From Mycobacterium asiaticum (GTDB lineage: Bacteria > Actinomycetota > Actinomycetes > Mycobacteriales > Mycobacteriaceae): a stretch of 64,000 nt of DNA. Numbering within the stretch: position 1 is the stretch's first letter; every line of letters starts with the position of its first letter. The stretch covers positions 1 to 64,000 of the forward strand of contig NZ_LZLQ01000010.1 of NCBI RefSeq assembly GCF_001673315.1, read 5' to 3'. The position numbers and the translations under genes were made by a program. Below are positions 38,489-48,010 of the stretch, piece after piece. Below the pieces are notes generated by a model. That model saw nothing but the letters and a program-made list of their open reading frames with translations, was not told the DNA's origin and ran no database searches.

Positions 38489-40168
38489 TCAATCCCTAAC
38501 CATCGAGGTCGAGCGGATGCCCGCTCGCCCCAGGCCTCGCTGCAGCGGCCGGTGCGGCCGTCGTTGACGCGCCGCCTCCCCGCTGCTCGAATCCGAACCG
38601 TCCCGAATCGAGGCAACCAGGCGAACGGCCAGGGATTTTGCCAGCGCACGGATGCGAGGAGCGTTCTCCGCGTGCCAGAAGCGGATTGTGGAATTGAAGT
38701 TTCCACCGATCAGCGGTCCGATCACCCACAGTCCCGGGCTTGCCTCGAAATCGGCGTTCACCAGCAGACCGCGGTTAGTGCGATTCGGACGGCACAAGCC
38801 GTTCTGCATCATGCTGGTCAGCAGCGGCGACGAACATGCGTCCACTTCCTCGAATCCGCCGCAATTTACCACCGCTGCAAACGATTCGGGGTGGGTCTGC
38901 GGGCCCTGCCGGGTGCGGTAACGCACCGTGGCGAGTGGCTGGCCGGACGCGCACGCAGCTACGCTCAGCACTTCACCCGCCAGCATATTGAGCTTGCCTT
39001 CGGCGGCCAGCTCGTCTGCTGCCTGACGACAATCCCGGCCCGCGCGCCGCACCAGTTTGGTGAAGTTCATCCCGTGCACGCAGTAAAACTCCTCCTGCTG
39101 CGCGGAATCCATCTGCCCCAGCGCCCGTCCCAATAGGGCGCCGATGCCGTCGTACAGGTCAGCGAGGTTGAGGCAACGTTGTTCGGCGGTTCCGAGGTCA
39201 GCACGAACGGCCGCCATAAGATCCGCCGCCGCAATGGTTTTCGAGGACAGCAATGAATTCAGTCGCGGGAAATCGAACTCCGGCGGCTGCTCGCAGATTT
39301 CGTAGGGAAGCATGCCGGAGCGAGAGATGACGGTGATGGAGTCAACGCGGTCGCGGATGCGCGTGTCGTGACGCAGGAGGTAGAGCGCTTCCAGCGATGT
39401 GGCGTTCGAACCCACAATCAACACGTTGCACTTTTCACCCGGCTCGACACGCTCCAAAGACTCGCGCAGCCGATCGATGTTGTTGTCCCCGTTGGGAAAA
39501 TACAGATCATTGATGTAGGTGAAGGTGGGTTCGACATTGCCGGCCAGGATTGTCTTGGGCGGCGGGCTGCCGATAGCCAGCACCACCCCGCGCGCGTCGA
39601 TCTGGGTCGGGGCGTCGCCAGGCGGCTGCAGACCGATGATGTAGCGTCCGGCCGCGCTTCGGGCGTTGACGGCTTCGGCGCGGATGGGCACTATCTCGGC
39701 CAGGTTCAGCTCGTTGAGAGTGGCGATTGCGGCACTCACCTCTTCTGTGATGAACATGCCAAAAACATTGCGAGGCAGGTAAAGTCCACCCCAACGATTG
39801 GCGTCCAACGCTTCGCGGTTGTCGTTGATCCAGCGCTTTGCGGCCTCACCGCCTTCGGCACTGAAACGGGCTAACCACCGCTGCTTGTTGTGCTGCAGCC
39901 AGGCGGTGTACGCGGACTTCTCGGCTCCGTAGACGAAGTCATCGAACTTCTGGATGGCCAGCGAACGGACGCTGGACCGTTGACCGTAGGCGATTCCGCA
40001 CCAGAATTGCGCATCACGCTCGACGACGGCGATCCGCAACTTCTCCCGCGGCGGGTTGCTCAGCAGACCCGAAGCCAACTCCAGCAACGTCATCGAACTG
40101 GCGATGCCGCTTCCGATGAAGACGAGGTCGAATGACGATGGAGCGGTCGTCGACAGCACGCGCTCCAC
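38489..40168 (-). CDS. Two-Rossmann FAD/NAD(P)-binding protein (NAD_binding_9 type), iron-regulated
   Basis: 559 residues. FAD-binding FDLVFIGSGIASSMTLLELA near residue 13, then VVERDAQFWCGIAYGQ, the G(I/V)AYG pattern of the NAD_binding_9 family. A strand VVLAIGSPPPK and a second dinucleotide fold NVLIVGSNATSLEALYLL near 248 follow; AVVNCGGFEEVD and LWVIGPLIGGNFNSTIRFWH close the fold. The reaction is unknown; N-oxygenation is possible but unsupported. The M. tuberculosis gene at the equivalent place is Rv3403c, reported as IdeR-regulated. The start is GTG 40168, or GTG 40159 with a better ribosome site (GGAAGGTGGAG). An IdeR box lies 20 bp upstream. Confidence 0.85.
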   Translation of the reverse strand: MERVLSTTAPSSFDLVFIGSGIASSMTLLELASGLLSNPPREKLRIAVVERDAQFWCGIAYGQRSSVRSLAIQKFDDFVYGAEKSAYTAWLQHNKQRWLARFSAEGGEAAKRWINDNREALDANRWGGLYLPRNVFGMFITEEVSAAIATLNELNLAEIVPIRAEAVNARSAAGRYIIGLQPPGDAPTQIDARGVVLAIGSPPPKTILAGNVEPTFTYINDLYFPNGDNNIDRLRESLERVEPGEKCNVLIVGSNATSLEALYLLRHDTRIRDRVDSITVISRSGMLPYEICEQPPEFDFPRLNSLLSSKTIAAADLMAAVRADLGTAEQRCLNLADLYDGIGALLGRALGQMDSAQQEEFYCVHGMNFTKLVRRAGRDCRQAADELAAEGKLNMLAGEVLSVAACASGQPLATVRYRTRQGPQTHPESFAAVVNCGGFEEVDACSSPLLTSMMQNGLCRPNRTNRGLLVNADFEASPGLWVIGPLIGGNFNSTIRFWHAENAPRIRALAKSLAVRLVASIRDGSDSSSGEAARQRRPHRPLQRGLGRAGIRSTSMVRD

Positions 40169-40188
40169 CTTCCGATCACCTTGCTGAT

Positions 40189-40207
40189 TTAGGGCAGGCT
40201 AACATAA
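40189..40207. promoter_or_regulatory. IdeR iron box upstream of the FAD protein gene
   Basis: TTAGGGCAGGCTAACATAA matches the IdeR consensus TTAGGTTAGGCTAACCTAA at 16 of 19 positions. It sits between the formyltransferase stop (40239) and the FAD gene start (40168), directly over the expected promoter of the leftward FAD-methyltransferase operon. Confidence 0.85.
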
Positions 40208-40238
40208 CTCCTAACGGGGTGGGCTGCTACCCCAGGCT

Positions 40239-40934
40239 TCAGCTCTCGTCGGGTTCAAGGACGATGCGGACGAACACCTTGCGTCCTGAGTCGTCGACGA
40301 ACCACGCGTTGCGGAATTCGTCGTGGGTCAACGCGCGCAGGCGGTTGAGGAACTGGCCGAACGTTCCTTGTTCGTCGAGATCCAGCTGCCGGAGTCGGGC
40401 GAAGTCCTTCTTCAGGTTGAGGTTTCCCTCGCCCGGCATCGGCGTAGCGGTGTAGTTGCCGTCGCGGATAGCCGCGAAGTGTTCAAGCACCAGTTCACGC
40501 TCGGCCTGCATCAGCCGGGCATAGACAGTCCCCGACGTATCCCAGGATTCAATCGCGCACTCCCGCTGGGCAATGATCGGCCCGTGGTCGAGTTGCTCGT
40601 CCATCTCGTGGATGGTCACCCCGACCTTCTGCCCGTCGAGGATCGAGAAGACCTGCGGAAACCAGCCGCGGTTATAGGGATTCAGTCCGGGATGGACGTT
40701 CACGCACCGCACCCCGTCGAGGAGCGCGTCGGGGAACTTCTGCTTGCAGTGCAGCGAGAAGACGAGACCATAGGTGTCCACGATGTCCTCGACGCGTTCT
40801 TTGACGTCGAGTCGCGCAACGTCCGGCAATTGGCCGATTGGAGTTTGATAGACGTCGACATCGTCGTAGGTGGCCTGCAACTCTACCGCGAGGGCGTGGG
40901 CCTGGATGTTGTCGGTCAGGATCAGGGTTCTCAT
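40239..40934 (-). CDS. Sugar N-formyltransferase (Rv3404c-like)
   Basis: 231 residues with the formyltransferase catalytic triad pattern: Asn and His in CVNVHPGLNPYNRGWFPQV near residue 78-80 and Asp in MDEQLDHGPI near 115. Like its homologue Rv3404c (234 aa) it is short, lacking the extra C-terminal domain of many sugar formyltransferases. Rv3404c has been shown to use N10-formyltetrahydrofolate to formylate dTDP-4-amino-4,6-dideoxyglucose; the same reaction is predicted here. That substrate would come from an aminotransferase such as the one at 35442. It may feed the IdeR-controlled genes downstream or be transcribed on its own. Confidence 0.9.
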   Translation of the reverse strand: MRTLILTDNIQAHALAVELQATYDDVDVYQTPIGQLPDVARLDVKERVEDIVDTYGLVFSLHCKQKFPDALLDGVRCVNVHPGLNPYNRGWFPQVFSILDGQKVGVTIHEMDEQLDHGPIIAQRECAIESWDTSGTVYARLMQAERELVLEHFAAIRDGNYTATPMPGEGNLNLKKDFARLRQLDLDEQGTFGQFLNRLRALTHDEFRNAWFVDDSGRKVFVRIVLEPDES

Positions 40935-41031
40935 GTCCCGCGCACCCTACGACACGTTGGTGCGGTCCGATGAACCGCACCGCTGCGGCAACTGCGCCCG
41001 CCCGAGGGCCAACCCGGTGGGCTGAGAACAG

Positions 41032-42777
41032 TTAGCTCGCGTCGGCCGTCGGGGCGATTTCCTCCATCGACAACCGACGCAACGCGCCGGGCGCGTCGGC
41101 GGGCACCGCGGGATGCTCGGGCTCAATCGGGTCCAGCCGCCGGTAGGCCTCGCCCTGCGCGGGCCGCAGGTCGTCCTGCCCCTTGTTGGGCCACAGCGCG
41201 GCCGCCCGTTCGGCCTGGGCGGTGATCGAAAGTGACGGGTTCACGCCGAGGTTCGCCGAGATCGCCGCACCGTCCACCACATAGAGGTTCGGGTAGCCGT
41301 AGACGCGGTGATACGGGTCGATGACACCGTTGTCCGAACTGTCCCCAATGGCCGCGCCGCCGAGAAAGTGCGCGGTCAGCGGGATGTTGAACAGCTCACC
41401 CCAGGTGCCGCCGGCGACACCGTCGATCTTCTTGGCGATGCGGCGGGTGACTTCGTTGCCGACCGGAATCCAGGACGGGTTGGGCTCCCCATGGCCTTGT
41501 TTGCTGGTGTACCACCGGACGCCGAGCTTGCCCCGTTTGGTGAAGGTGGTGATCGAGTTGTCCAGGTTCTGCATGACGAGCGCGATCATGGTGCGCTCGC
41601 TCCACTGTTTGGTGTTGAGCAACCGGATGATCGCCTTGGGATCCTCGCGGGCCAGCCGGATCAGCTGCCGCCACCGCGGCTCGTCGGTGCCTTCGGGTCC
41701 GGAGCCGTCGGTCATCAACGTCTGCAGCAGGCCCATGGCGTTGGAACCCTTGCCGTAGCGGACCGGTTCGACGTGGGTGTCCGAGGTCGGGTGGATCGAT
41801 GACGTGATGGCCACGCCGTGCGTCAGGTCCAGGTCCGGCGATACCTTCAGCCGTGCGGCGCCGACGATCGACTCGGAGTTGGTGCGAGTCAGCACCCCGA
41901 GTCGGTTGGATAGCCGCGGCAGCTTGCCTTTGTCGCGCATGTTGAACAGCAGGTGCTGGGTGCCCCAGGTGCCCGCGGCGAGGATGAGGTGGTTGGCGGT
42001 GAAGGTGCGGCGGTCGCGACGCAGCCAGCTTCCGGTGCGCACGGTCTGCACCTCCCACACGCCGTCGGAGCGCTGCTCGAAATTTTTCACCGTCGTCATC
42101 GGGATAACTTCTGCCCCACCGGCTTCCGCGAGGTAAAGGTAGTTCTTCAGCAACGTGTTCTTGGCGCCGAAGCGGCAGCCCGTCATGCAGCAACCGCATT
42201 CCAGGCAGCCGGTGCGCTCCGGTCCGGCACCGCCGAAGTAGGGGTCCGGCACCTTCTCACCCGGCGTCTTGGTGCCATTCGGACCAAAAAACACCCCGAC
42301 CGGGGTCGGCACAAAGGTATCGCCGCAACCCATTTCGTCGGCCACTTCTTTGACGATCCGGTCGGCGTCGGTGAACGTCGGGTTGTAAACCACCCCCAGC
42401 ATGCGTTGCGCCTGCTCGTAATGCGGCATCAATTCCGAGCGCCAGTCGGTGATGTCGCGCCACTGCGGGTCGTTGAAGAAGGGGTCGTTCGGGATGTACA
42501 GCGTGTTCGCGTAATTCAGCGATCCGCCGCCGACTCCCGCACCGGCCAGGATCATCACGTTCTTCAGCGGATGGATCCGCTGGATTCCGTAGCAACCCAG
42601 CCTGGGCGCCCACAGGAATTTGCGCAGCTCCCATGAGGTTTTGGCGAAGTCGTCGTCGGCGTAGCGCTTGCCGGCCTCCAGCACGCCGACCCGGTAACCC
42701 TTCTCGGTGAGTCGCAGCGCACTCACGCTGCCACCGAATCCCGAACCGATAATCAGGACGTCATAATCAGGCTGCAT
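41032..42777 (-). CDS. choD: GMC-type cholesterol oxidase / 3-beta-hydroxysteroid oxidase ChoD
   Basis: 581 residues, homologue of Rv3409c (578 aa). N-terminal FAD fold YDVLIIGSGFGGSVSALRLTE, the GMC signature region ILAGAGVGGGSLNYANTLY near residue 76, a Cys-rich stretch CLECGCCMTGCRFGAKNT near 192, and the C-terminal FAD/catalytic HRVYGYPNLYVVDGAAI with NPSLSITAQAERAA. The Cys cluster is unusual for classical cholesterol oxidases but shared by the mycobacterial ChoD group. The physiological role in sterol oxidation has been questioned in M. tuberculosis. It stands 44 bp after guaB3 on the same strand. Confidence 0.92.
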   Translation of the reverse strand: MQPDYDVLIIGSGFGGSVSALRLTEKGYRVGVLEAGKRYADDDFAKTSWELRKFLWAPRLGCYGIQRIHPLKNVMILAGAGVGGGSLNYANTLYIPNDPFFNDPQWRDITDWRSELMPHYEQAQRMLGVVYNPTFTDADRIVKEVADEMGCGDTFVPTPVGVFFGPNGTKTPGEKVPDPYFGGAGPERTGCLECGCCMTGCRFGAKNTLLKNYLYLAEAGGAEVIPMTTVKNFEQRSDGVWEVQTVRTGSWLRRDRRTFTANHLILAAGTWGTQHLLFNMRDKGKLPRLSNRLGVLTRTNSESIVGAARLKVSPDLDLTHGVAITSSIHPTSDTHVEPVRYGKGSNAMGLLQTLMTDGSGPEGTDEPRWRQLIRLAREDPKAIIRLLNTKQWSERTMIALVMQNLDNSITTFTKRGKLGVRWYTSKQGHGEPNPSWIPVGNEVTRRIAKKIDGVAGGTWGELFNIPLTAHFLGGAAIGDSSDNGVIDPYHRVYGYPNLYVVDGAAISANLGVNPSLSITAQAERAAALWPNKGQDDLRPAQGEAYRRLDPIEPEHPAVPADAPGALRRLSMEEIAPTADAS

Positions 42778-42821
42778 TGCAGCAGTATGACCGGCTTTAC
42801 ATCGGGGTCGAACAGCAACCC

Positions 42822-43949
42822 CTAGGTGCTCACTGTCAAGCCGACCTTCTGGAATTCCTTGAGGTCACAGTACCCGGCCTTGGCCATCGAACGCCGCAGG
42901 CCCCCAACAAGATTCAGCGCACCGAATGGGTCGTCGGAGGGCCCGTTGAGGACGCGTTCCAACGGCGGCCGTTCACCGACGGCGATCTGGAGCAACGCGC
43001 CCCGCGGCAGCGAGGGATGGGCGGCCGCAGCCGGCCAGAACCAGCCGTCGCCGAGCGCCTCGGCGGATTCGGCCAGCGGCGTACCCAGCACCACCGCGTC
43101 AGCGCCGCAGGCGATCGCCTTGGCCAGTTCACCAGAGGTGTGGATGTCCCCGTCGGCCAGCACATGGACGTAGCGTCCGCCGGTTTCGTCGAGGTACTCG
43201 CGGCGTGCGGCGGCGGCGTCGGCGATGGCGGTGGCCATCGGGACGCTGATGCCCAGCACCTCGTCGGTGGTGGTCACGCCGCGCGTGGAGCCGTAGCCGA
43301 CGATGACACCGGCTGCGCCGGTCCGCATCAGATGCAGGGCGGTGCGATGGTCCTGCACGCCGCCGGCGACGACGGGGATGTCGAGTTCGGAGATGAAGGT
43401 CTTCAAGTTCAGCGGCTCGCCGTTGCTGGCCACCCGCTCGGCGGAGACGATGGTGCCCTGGATGACCAGCAGGTCGATCCCGGCTTGCAGCAACATGGGC
43501 GTCAGCGTCTGAACGGTTTGCGGGCTGAGCCGCACCGCGGTGGTGACGCCGGCCTCGCGAATGCGCGCCACCGCGGCGCCGAGCAGGTCGGGGTTCAGCG
43601 GAGCCGCGTGCAGTTCCTGCAGTAGCCGGATCGCCGCCGACGGTTCGGGCTCCTTGGTGGCGGCCTCGACAAGCTGGGCGATCTTGGACTCCACGTCGGA
43701 GTGCCGGCCGATCAGCCCCTCCCCGTTGAGCACCGCCAGCCCCCCGAGCCGACCGAGTTCGATGGCGAACTCCGGAGAGACCAGGGCGTCGGTGGGGTGC
43801 GCCAAAACCGGGATTTCGAATCGGTAGGCGTCCAACTGCCAGGCCGTGGACACGTCCTGCGACGAACGGGTGCGCCGTGACGGCACGATGTTGATATCGC
43901 TGAGTTCATACGTGCGACGGGCGCTGCGGCCCATGCCGATCTCGACCAT
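42822..43949 (-). CDS. guaB3: GuaB3, IMPDH/GMP reductase-family protein
   Basis: 375 residues from ATG 43949 (MVEIGMGRSARRTYELSDIN), the same length as Rv3410c. A TIM barrel without CBS domains: VPSRRTRSSQDVSTAWQLDA, VVAGGVQDHRTALHLMRTGA, GVIVGYGSTRGVTT and HVLADGDIHTSGELAKAIACGADAVVLG. The usual catalytic Cys loop (GxGSxCxTR) reads GYGSTRGVT, without the Cys, so IMP dehydrogenase activity is not expected. GuaB3 from other actinobacteria may act in the guanine nucleotide cycle. Adjacent to guaB2, spacing 17 bp, in one operon. Confidence 0.93.
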   Translation of the reverse strand: MVEIGMGRSARRTYELSDINIVPSRRTRSSQDVSTAWQLDAYRFEIPVLAHPTDALVSPEFAIELGRLGGLAVLNGEGLIGRHSDVESKIAQLVEAATKEPEPSAAIRLLQELHAAPLNPDLLGAAVARIREAGVTTAVRLSPQTVQTLTPMLLQAGIDLLVIQGTIVSAERVASNGEPLNLKTFISELDIPVVAGGVQDHRTALHLMRTGAAGVIVGYGSTRGVTTTDEVLGISVPMATAIADAAAARREYLDETGGRYVHVLADGDIHTSGELAKAIACGADAVVLGTPLAESAEALGDGWFWPAAAAHPSLPRGALLQIAVGERPPLERVLNGPSDDPFGALNLVGGLRRSMAKAGYCDLKEFQKVGLTVST

Positions 43950-43966
43950 GTGGATGTCCGTGGGCT

Positions 43967-45655
<1,689 letters not shown>

Positions 45656-45732
45656 TCACTGTCTCGAAGTGCCCCCGGCGGAGGGCACGCGCGGACTATT
45701 TCTGGCGTTATCGCGGCCCGGCTGCGTAGGCT

Positions 45733-46152
45733 ATGGGGGTGCGTGACCACCTCCCGCCGGGTTTGCCGCCTGACCCTTTCGCCGACGACCCCTGTGACCC
45801 GTCGGCCGCATTGGAGGCCGTCGACCCGGGCCAGCCGCTCGATCAGCAAGAACGGTTAGCTGTCGAAGCCGATCTCGCCGACTTAGCGGTTTACGAAGCG
45901 CTGTTGGCGCACAGGGGAATTCGCGGGCTCGTGGTGTGCTGTGACGAATGCCAGCAGGACCACTACCACGATTGGGACATGCTGCGCGCGAACCTGCTAC
46001 AGCTGCTCATCGACGGCACCGTCCGCCCGCACGAACCGGCGTACGACCCGGAACCCGATGCGTACGTCACGTGGGATTACTGCCGCGGATACGCCGACGC
46101 CTCGCTCAACGAAGCGACCTCAGACGCGGACGGCTTCCGGCGCCACCTGTAA
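45733..46152 (+). CDS. DUF5319 protein (Rv3412-like)
   Basis: 139 residues from ATG 45733. Length and composition match Rv3412 (136 aa). It is acidic, with LPPDPFADDPCDPSAALEAV at the N-terminus, then VEADLADLAVYEALLAHRGIRGLVV, and two close cysteines in CCDECQQDHYHDWDML that could bind metal. No function is known. Found beside guaB2 (divergent) and rsdA (convergent, 22 bp between stops), an arrangement conserved in mycobacteria. Confidence 0.88.
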   Translation: MGVRDHLPPGLPPDPFADDPCDPSAALEAVDPGQPLDQQERLAVEADLADLAVYEALLAHRGIRGLVVCCDECQQDHYHDWDMLRANLLQLLIDGTVRPHEPAYDPEPDAYVTWDYCRGYADASLNEATSDADGFRRHL

Positions 46153-46174
46153 GCCTGCTTTGAGCTGAATTCGC

Positions 46175-47368
46175 TCAGGGCGTAGGGCTGGCCGGGAACG
46201 GTGTTCTCGGCGTAGCCGGCCCCGATGCCCTGTCCCACAGTTGGCCCGACGGTGTCGGCACGGTAGTTGCACCCGCCGCGGGCGAGGTGACCGTCGCTCC
46301 AGGTGTCGCCGACGTGCTCGGCTTGGGCGCTCCCTGCGACGCCGGCGCCGAAGTGGTGGGCGCCGAAGTGGTGGGCGCCGAAGTGGTGGGCGCGGCGGGC
46401 GCCGAAGTCGCCGGCGCGGTGGGCGCCGACGTCGCCGGCGCGGTGGGCGCCGACGTCGCGGGCGCGGTGGTCGCTGACGTCGCGGGCGGGGCGGGCGTCG
46501 AAGTCGCGGACGTCGATTCCTGCCGGGTTGTGGTGGTCGTGGTCGTGGTCGTGGTCGAAGTCGTCGTCGTCGCGGACTGCGAGGGAGCCGGTTGCGTGGT
46601 CGCGGGGGTCGACTCGGCCGGGACCGTGGTGGTCGCGGGTGCCGACTCCGACGGGACCGTGGTGGTCGGATCGGTCGCCTCGGCGGGCGCACCGGGCGGC
46701 GTCCACGAATTTGTCGGGCCCTCCGGAGCCGACTGGGTGCTGGGCGGGGACGCGGGCCGCACGGTCGCGTTGGGATCGCGCTTTTCCACCTTGGTGTTCA
46801 GTTGGGTGACCTCGTCCAGCAGTCCCTGCCGTCGGCTGCCGTCGTTGACTCCCTGCAGAGTGCTGCTCACTTCGGCCAGCTGCGTTTGGGCCTGATCCCA
46901 CTGCCCCTGGTCGATCATCTGCTGAACCTTGGCCAGATCGGCCTTGGCGGACAACATGATCTGATCGTCGCTGACCCTCGGCTCGTTGAACATCATGGCG
47001 TGCAGCCCGTACAACAGGTCGCCCGGACGGGCATCAGCCACCACGGCGCCGAATCCGCTGAGCATGAGCAGGGTCGCGGCCACCGACCCGACCGCCGCCA
47101 AGCCGCGACGGCCCCGCCCGCGGTCCATCATTCCGGCCCGCAGCGCGTCCTCGGCTTCGTCTTGGGACACCAGCGCACTGGCCGGTGGCCACCTGAGATC
47201 GTCGCGCCAATCGCCCAGCAGCGCGGTCAAGGCATCGCGCTCGGGATCGCCGAGGGCGACTTCGCTACGGGCTGCCAGCGCATCGAGCAGCAAATCGGTG
47301 TGAGCCACGCTGTCCAGCCCCGGGCGCTCGCCCCAGGACTTGCCGAAATCTGAATTACGCATATTCAC
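46175..47368 (-). CDS. rsdA: Anti-sigma-D factor RsdA with expanded low-complexity tail
   Basis: 397 residues. The N-terminal cytoplasmic part (WRDDLRWPPASALVSQDEAEDAL) is the sigma-binding region, followed by one TM segment (LAAVGSVAATLLMLSGFGAVVADA near residue 100) and an extracytoplasmic part with a helical domain (VSDDQIMLSAKADLAKVQQM). The last 180 residues are a Thr/Pro/Ser/Ala-rich tail with APTTS repeats. M. tuberculosis RsdA (Rv3413c) is 299 aa, so the tail is about 100 residues longer here. It sequesters SigD and is degraded by ClpP in the known system. The start overlaps the sigD end by 14 bp. Confidence 0.93.
   Translation of the reverse strand: MNMRNSDFGKSWGERPGLDSVAHTDLLLDALAARSEVALGDPERDALTALLGDWRDDLRWPPASALVSQDEAEDALRAGMMDRGRGRRGLAAVGSVAATLLMLSGFGAVVADARPGDLLYGLHAMMFNEPRVSDDQIMLSAKADLAKVQQMIDQGQWDQAQTQLAEVSSTLQGVNDGSRRQGLLDEVTQLNTKVEKRDPNATVRPASPPSTQSAPEGPTNSWTPPGAPAEATDPTTTVPSESAPATTTVPAESTPATTQPAPSQSATTTTSTTTTTTTTTTRQESTSATSTPAPPATSATTAPATSAPTAPATSAPTAPATSAPAAPTTSAPTTSAPTTSAPASQGAPKPSTSATPGATVTSPAAGATTVPTPSGQLWDRASGPATPRTPFPASPTP
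46347..46391. repeat. 15-bp tandem repeat x3 within rsdA
   Basis: GCCGAAGTGGTGGGC is repeated exactly at 46347-46361, 46362-46376 and 46377-46391, then decays into related 24-bp units up to about 46500 (GCCGAC/AGTCGCCGGCGCGG). The units encode the APTTS and APATS-type repeats in the surface tail of RsdA, and are likely to vary in number by slippage. Confidence 0.9.
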
Positions 47369-47954
47369 CTGCCGCGACGATCTCGTCTCTCAACCGCTGA
47401 AGGGCGCGATGCTGGGCCACCCGAACCGCTCCCGTAGTGCTGCCGACCGCGGCCGCGGTCTCCTCGGCGCTCAGACCCACCACCACACGCAGGACCAGGA
47501 TCTCGCGTTGTTTGGCGGGCAGGATCTCGAGCAGCTCATTCATTCGAGTCACCGAATCGGCTTCGATGGCCCGCTGTTCGGGTCCGGCGTCCACCGAACG
47601 GCGCTCGGGCACTTCTTCGGCGGGATAAGCCAGATTGCGGCCTGCGGCGCGGTGGGCATCGGCAACCTTGTGTGCCGCAATGCCGTAGAGGAAAGCCAGG
47701 AACGGGCGTCCTCGGTCCCGGTAGCGCGGCAGCGCGGTAATGGTGGCCAAGCAGACCTCCTGAGCCACGTCATCTGCTGACAGGCCACTCCGCTCGACCG
47801 TGCCGACTCGCGCTCGGCAATATCGGACGACGATCGGACGAATGGTCTCCAGCACCTCCCGAAGGGCATTCCGGTCCCCTGCAGCGGCCTCCGCGACCAC
47901 AGCGTCGAGACGTTCCCCTTGCATTGTCATCGACGCTGGTTTCTCCAAAGTCAC
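47355..47954 (-). CDS. sigD: RNA polymerase ECF sigma factor SigD
   Basis: 199 residues. Region 2 spans ALREVLETIRPIVVRYCRAR through DDVAQEVCLATITALPRYRDRGRPFLAFLYGIAAHKVADAHR (core-binding and -10-recognition helices); region 4 is ILPAKQREILVLRVVVGLSAEETAAAVGSTTGAVRVAQHRALQRL. Close to Rv3414c. The GTG at 47954 starts VTLEKPASM; ATG 47930 is possible. Overlap with rsdA couples synthesis of the sigma factor and its inhibitor. SigD is known to govern part of the response to nutrient limitation in M. tuberculosis. Confidence 0.95.
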   Translation of the reverse strand: MTLEKPASMTMQGERLDAVVAEAAAGDRNALREVLETIRPIVVRYCRARVGTVERSGLSADDVAQEVCLATITALPRYRDRGRPFLAFLYGIAAHKVADAHRAAGRNLAYPAEEVPERRSVDAGPEQRAIEADSVTRMNELLEILPAKQREILVLRVVVGLSAEETAAAVGSTTGAVRVAQHRALQRLRDEIVAAGEYA

Positions 47955-48010
47955 AAACGGGACTCATCCCGGGCTAACTCGCTGATCGACAATAACGGGC
48001 GGACAGAGTG

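Noticed and set aside
35372..40934. Siderophore biosynthesis cluster
   Set aside because: Iron boxes are present, but there is no NRPS, NIS synthetase, lysine/ornithine N-hydroxylase signature or exporter; sugar-modifying enzymes dominate.
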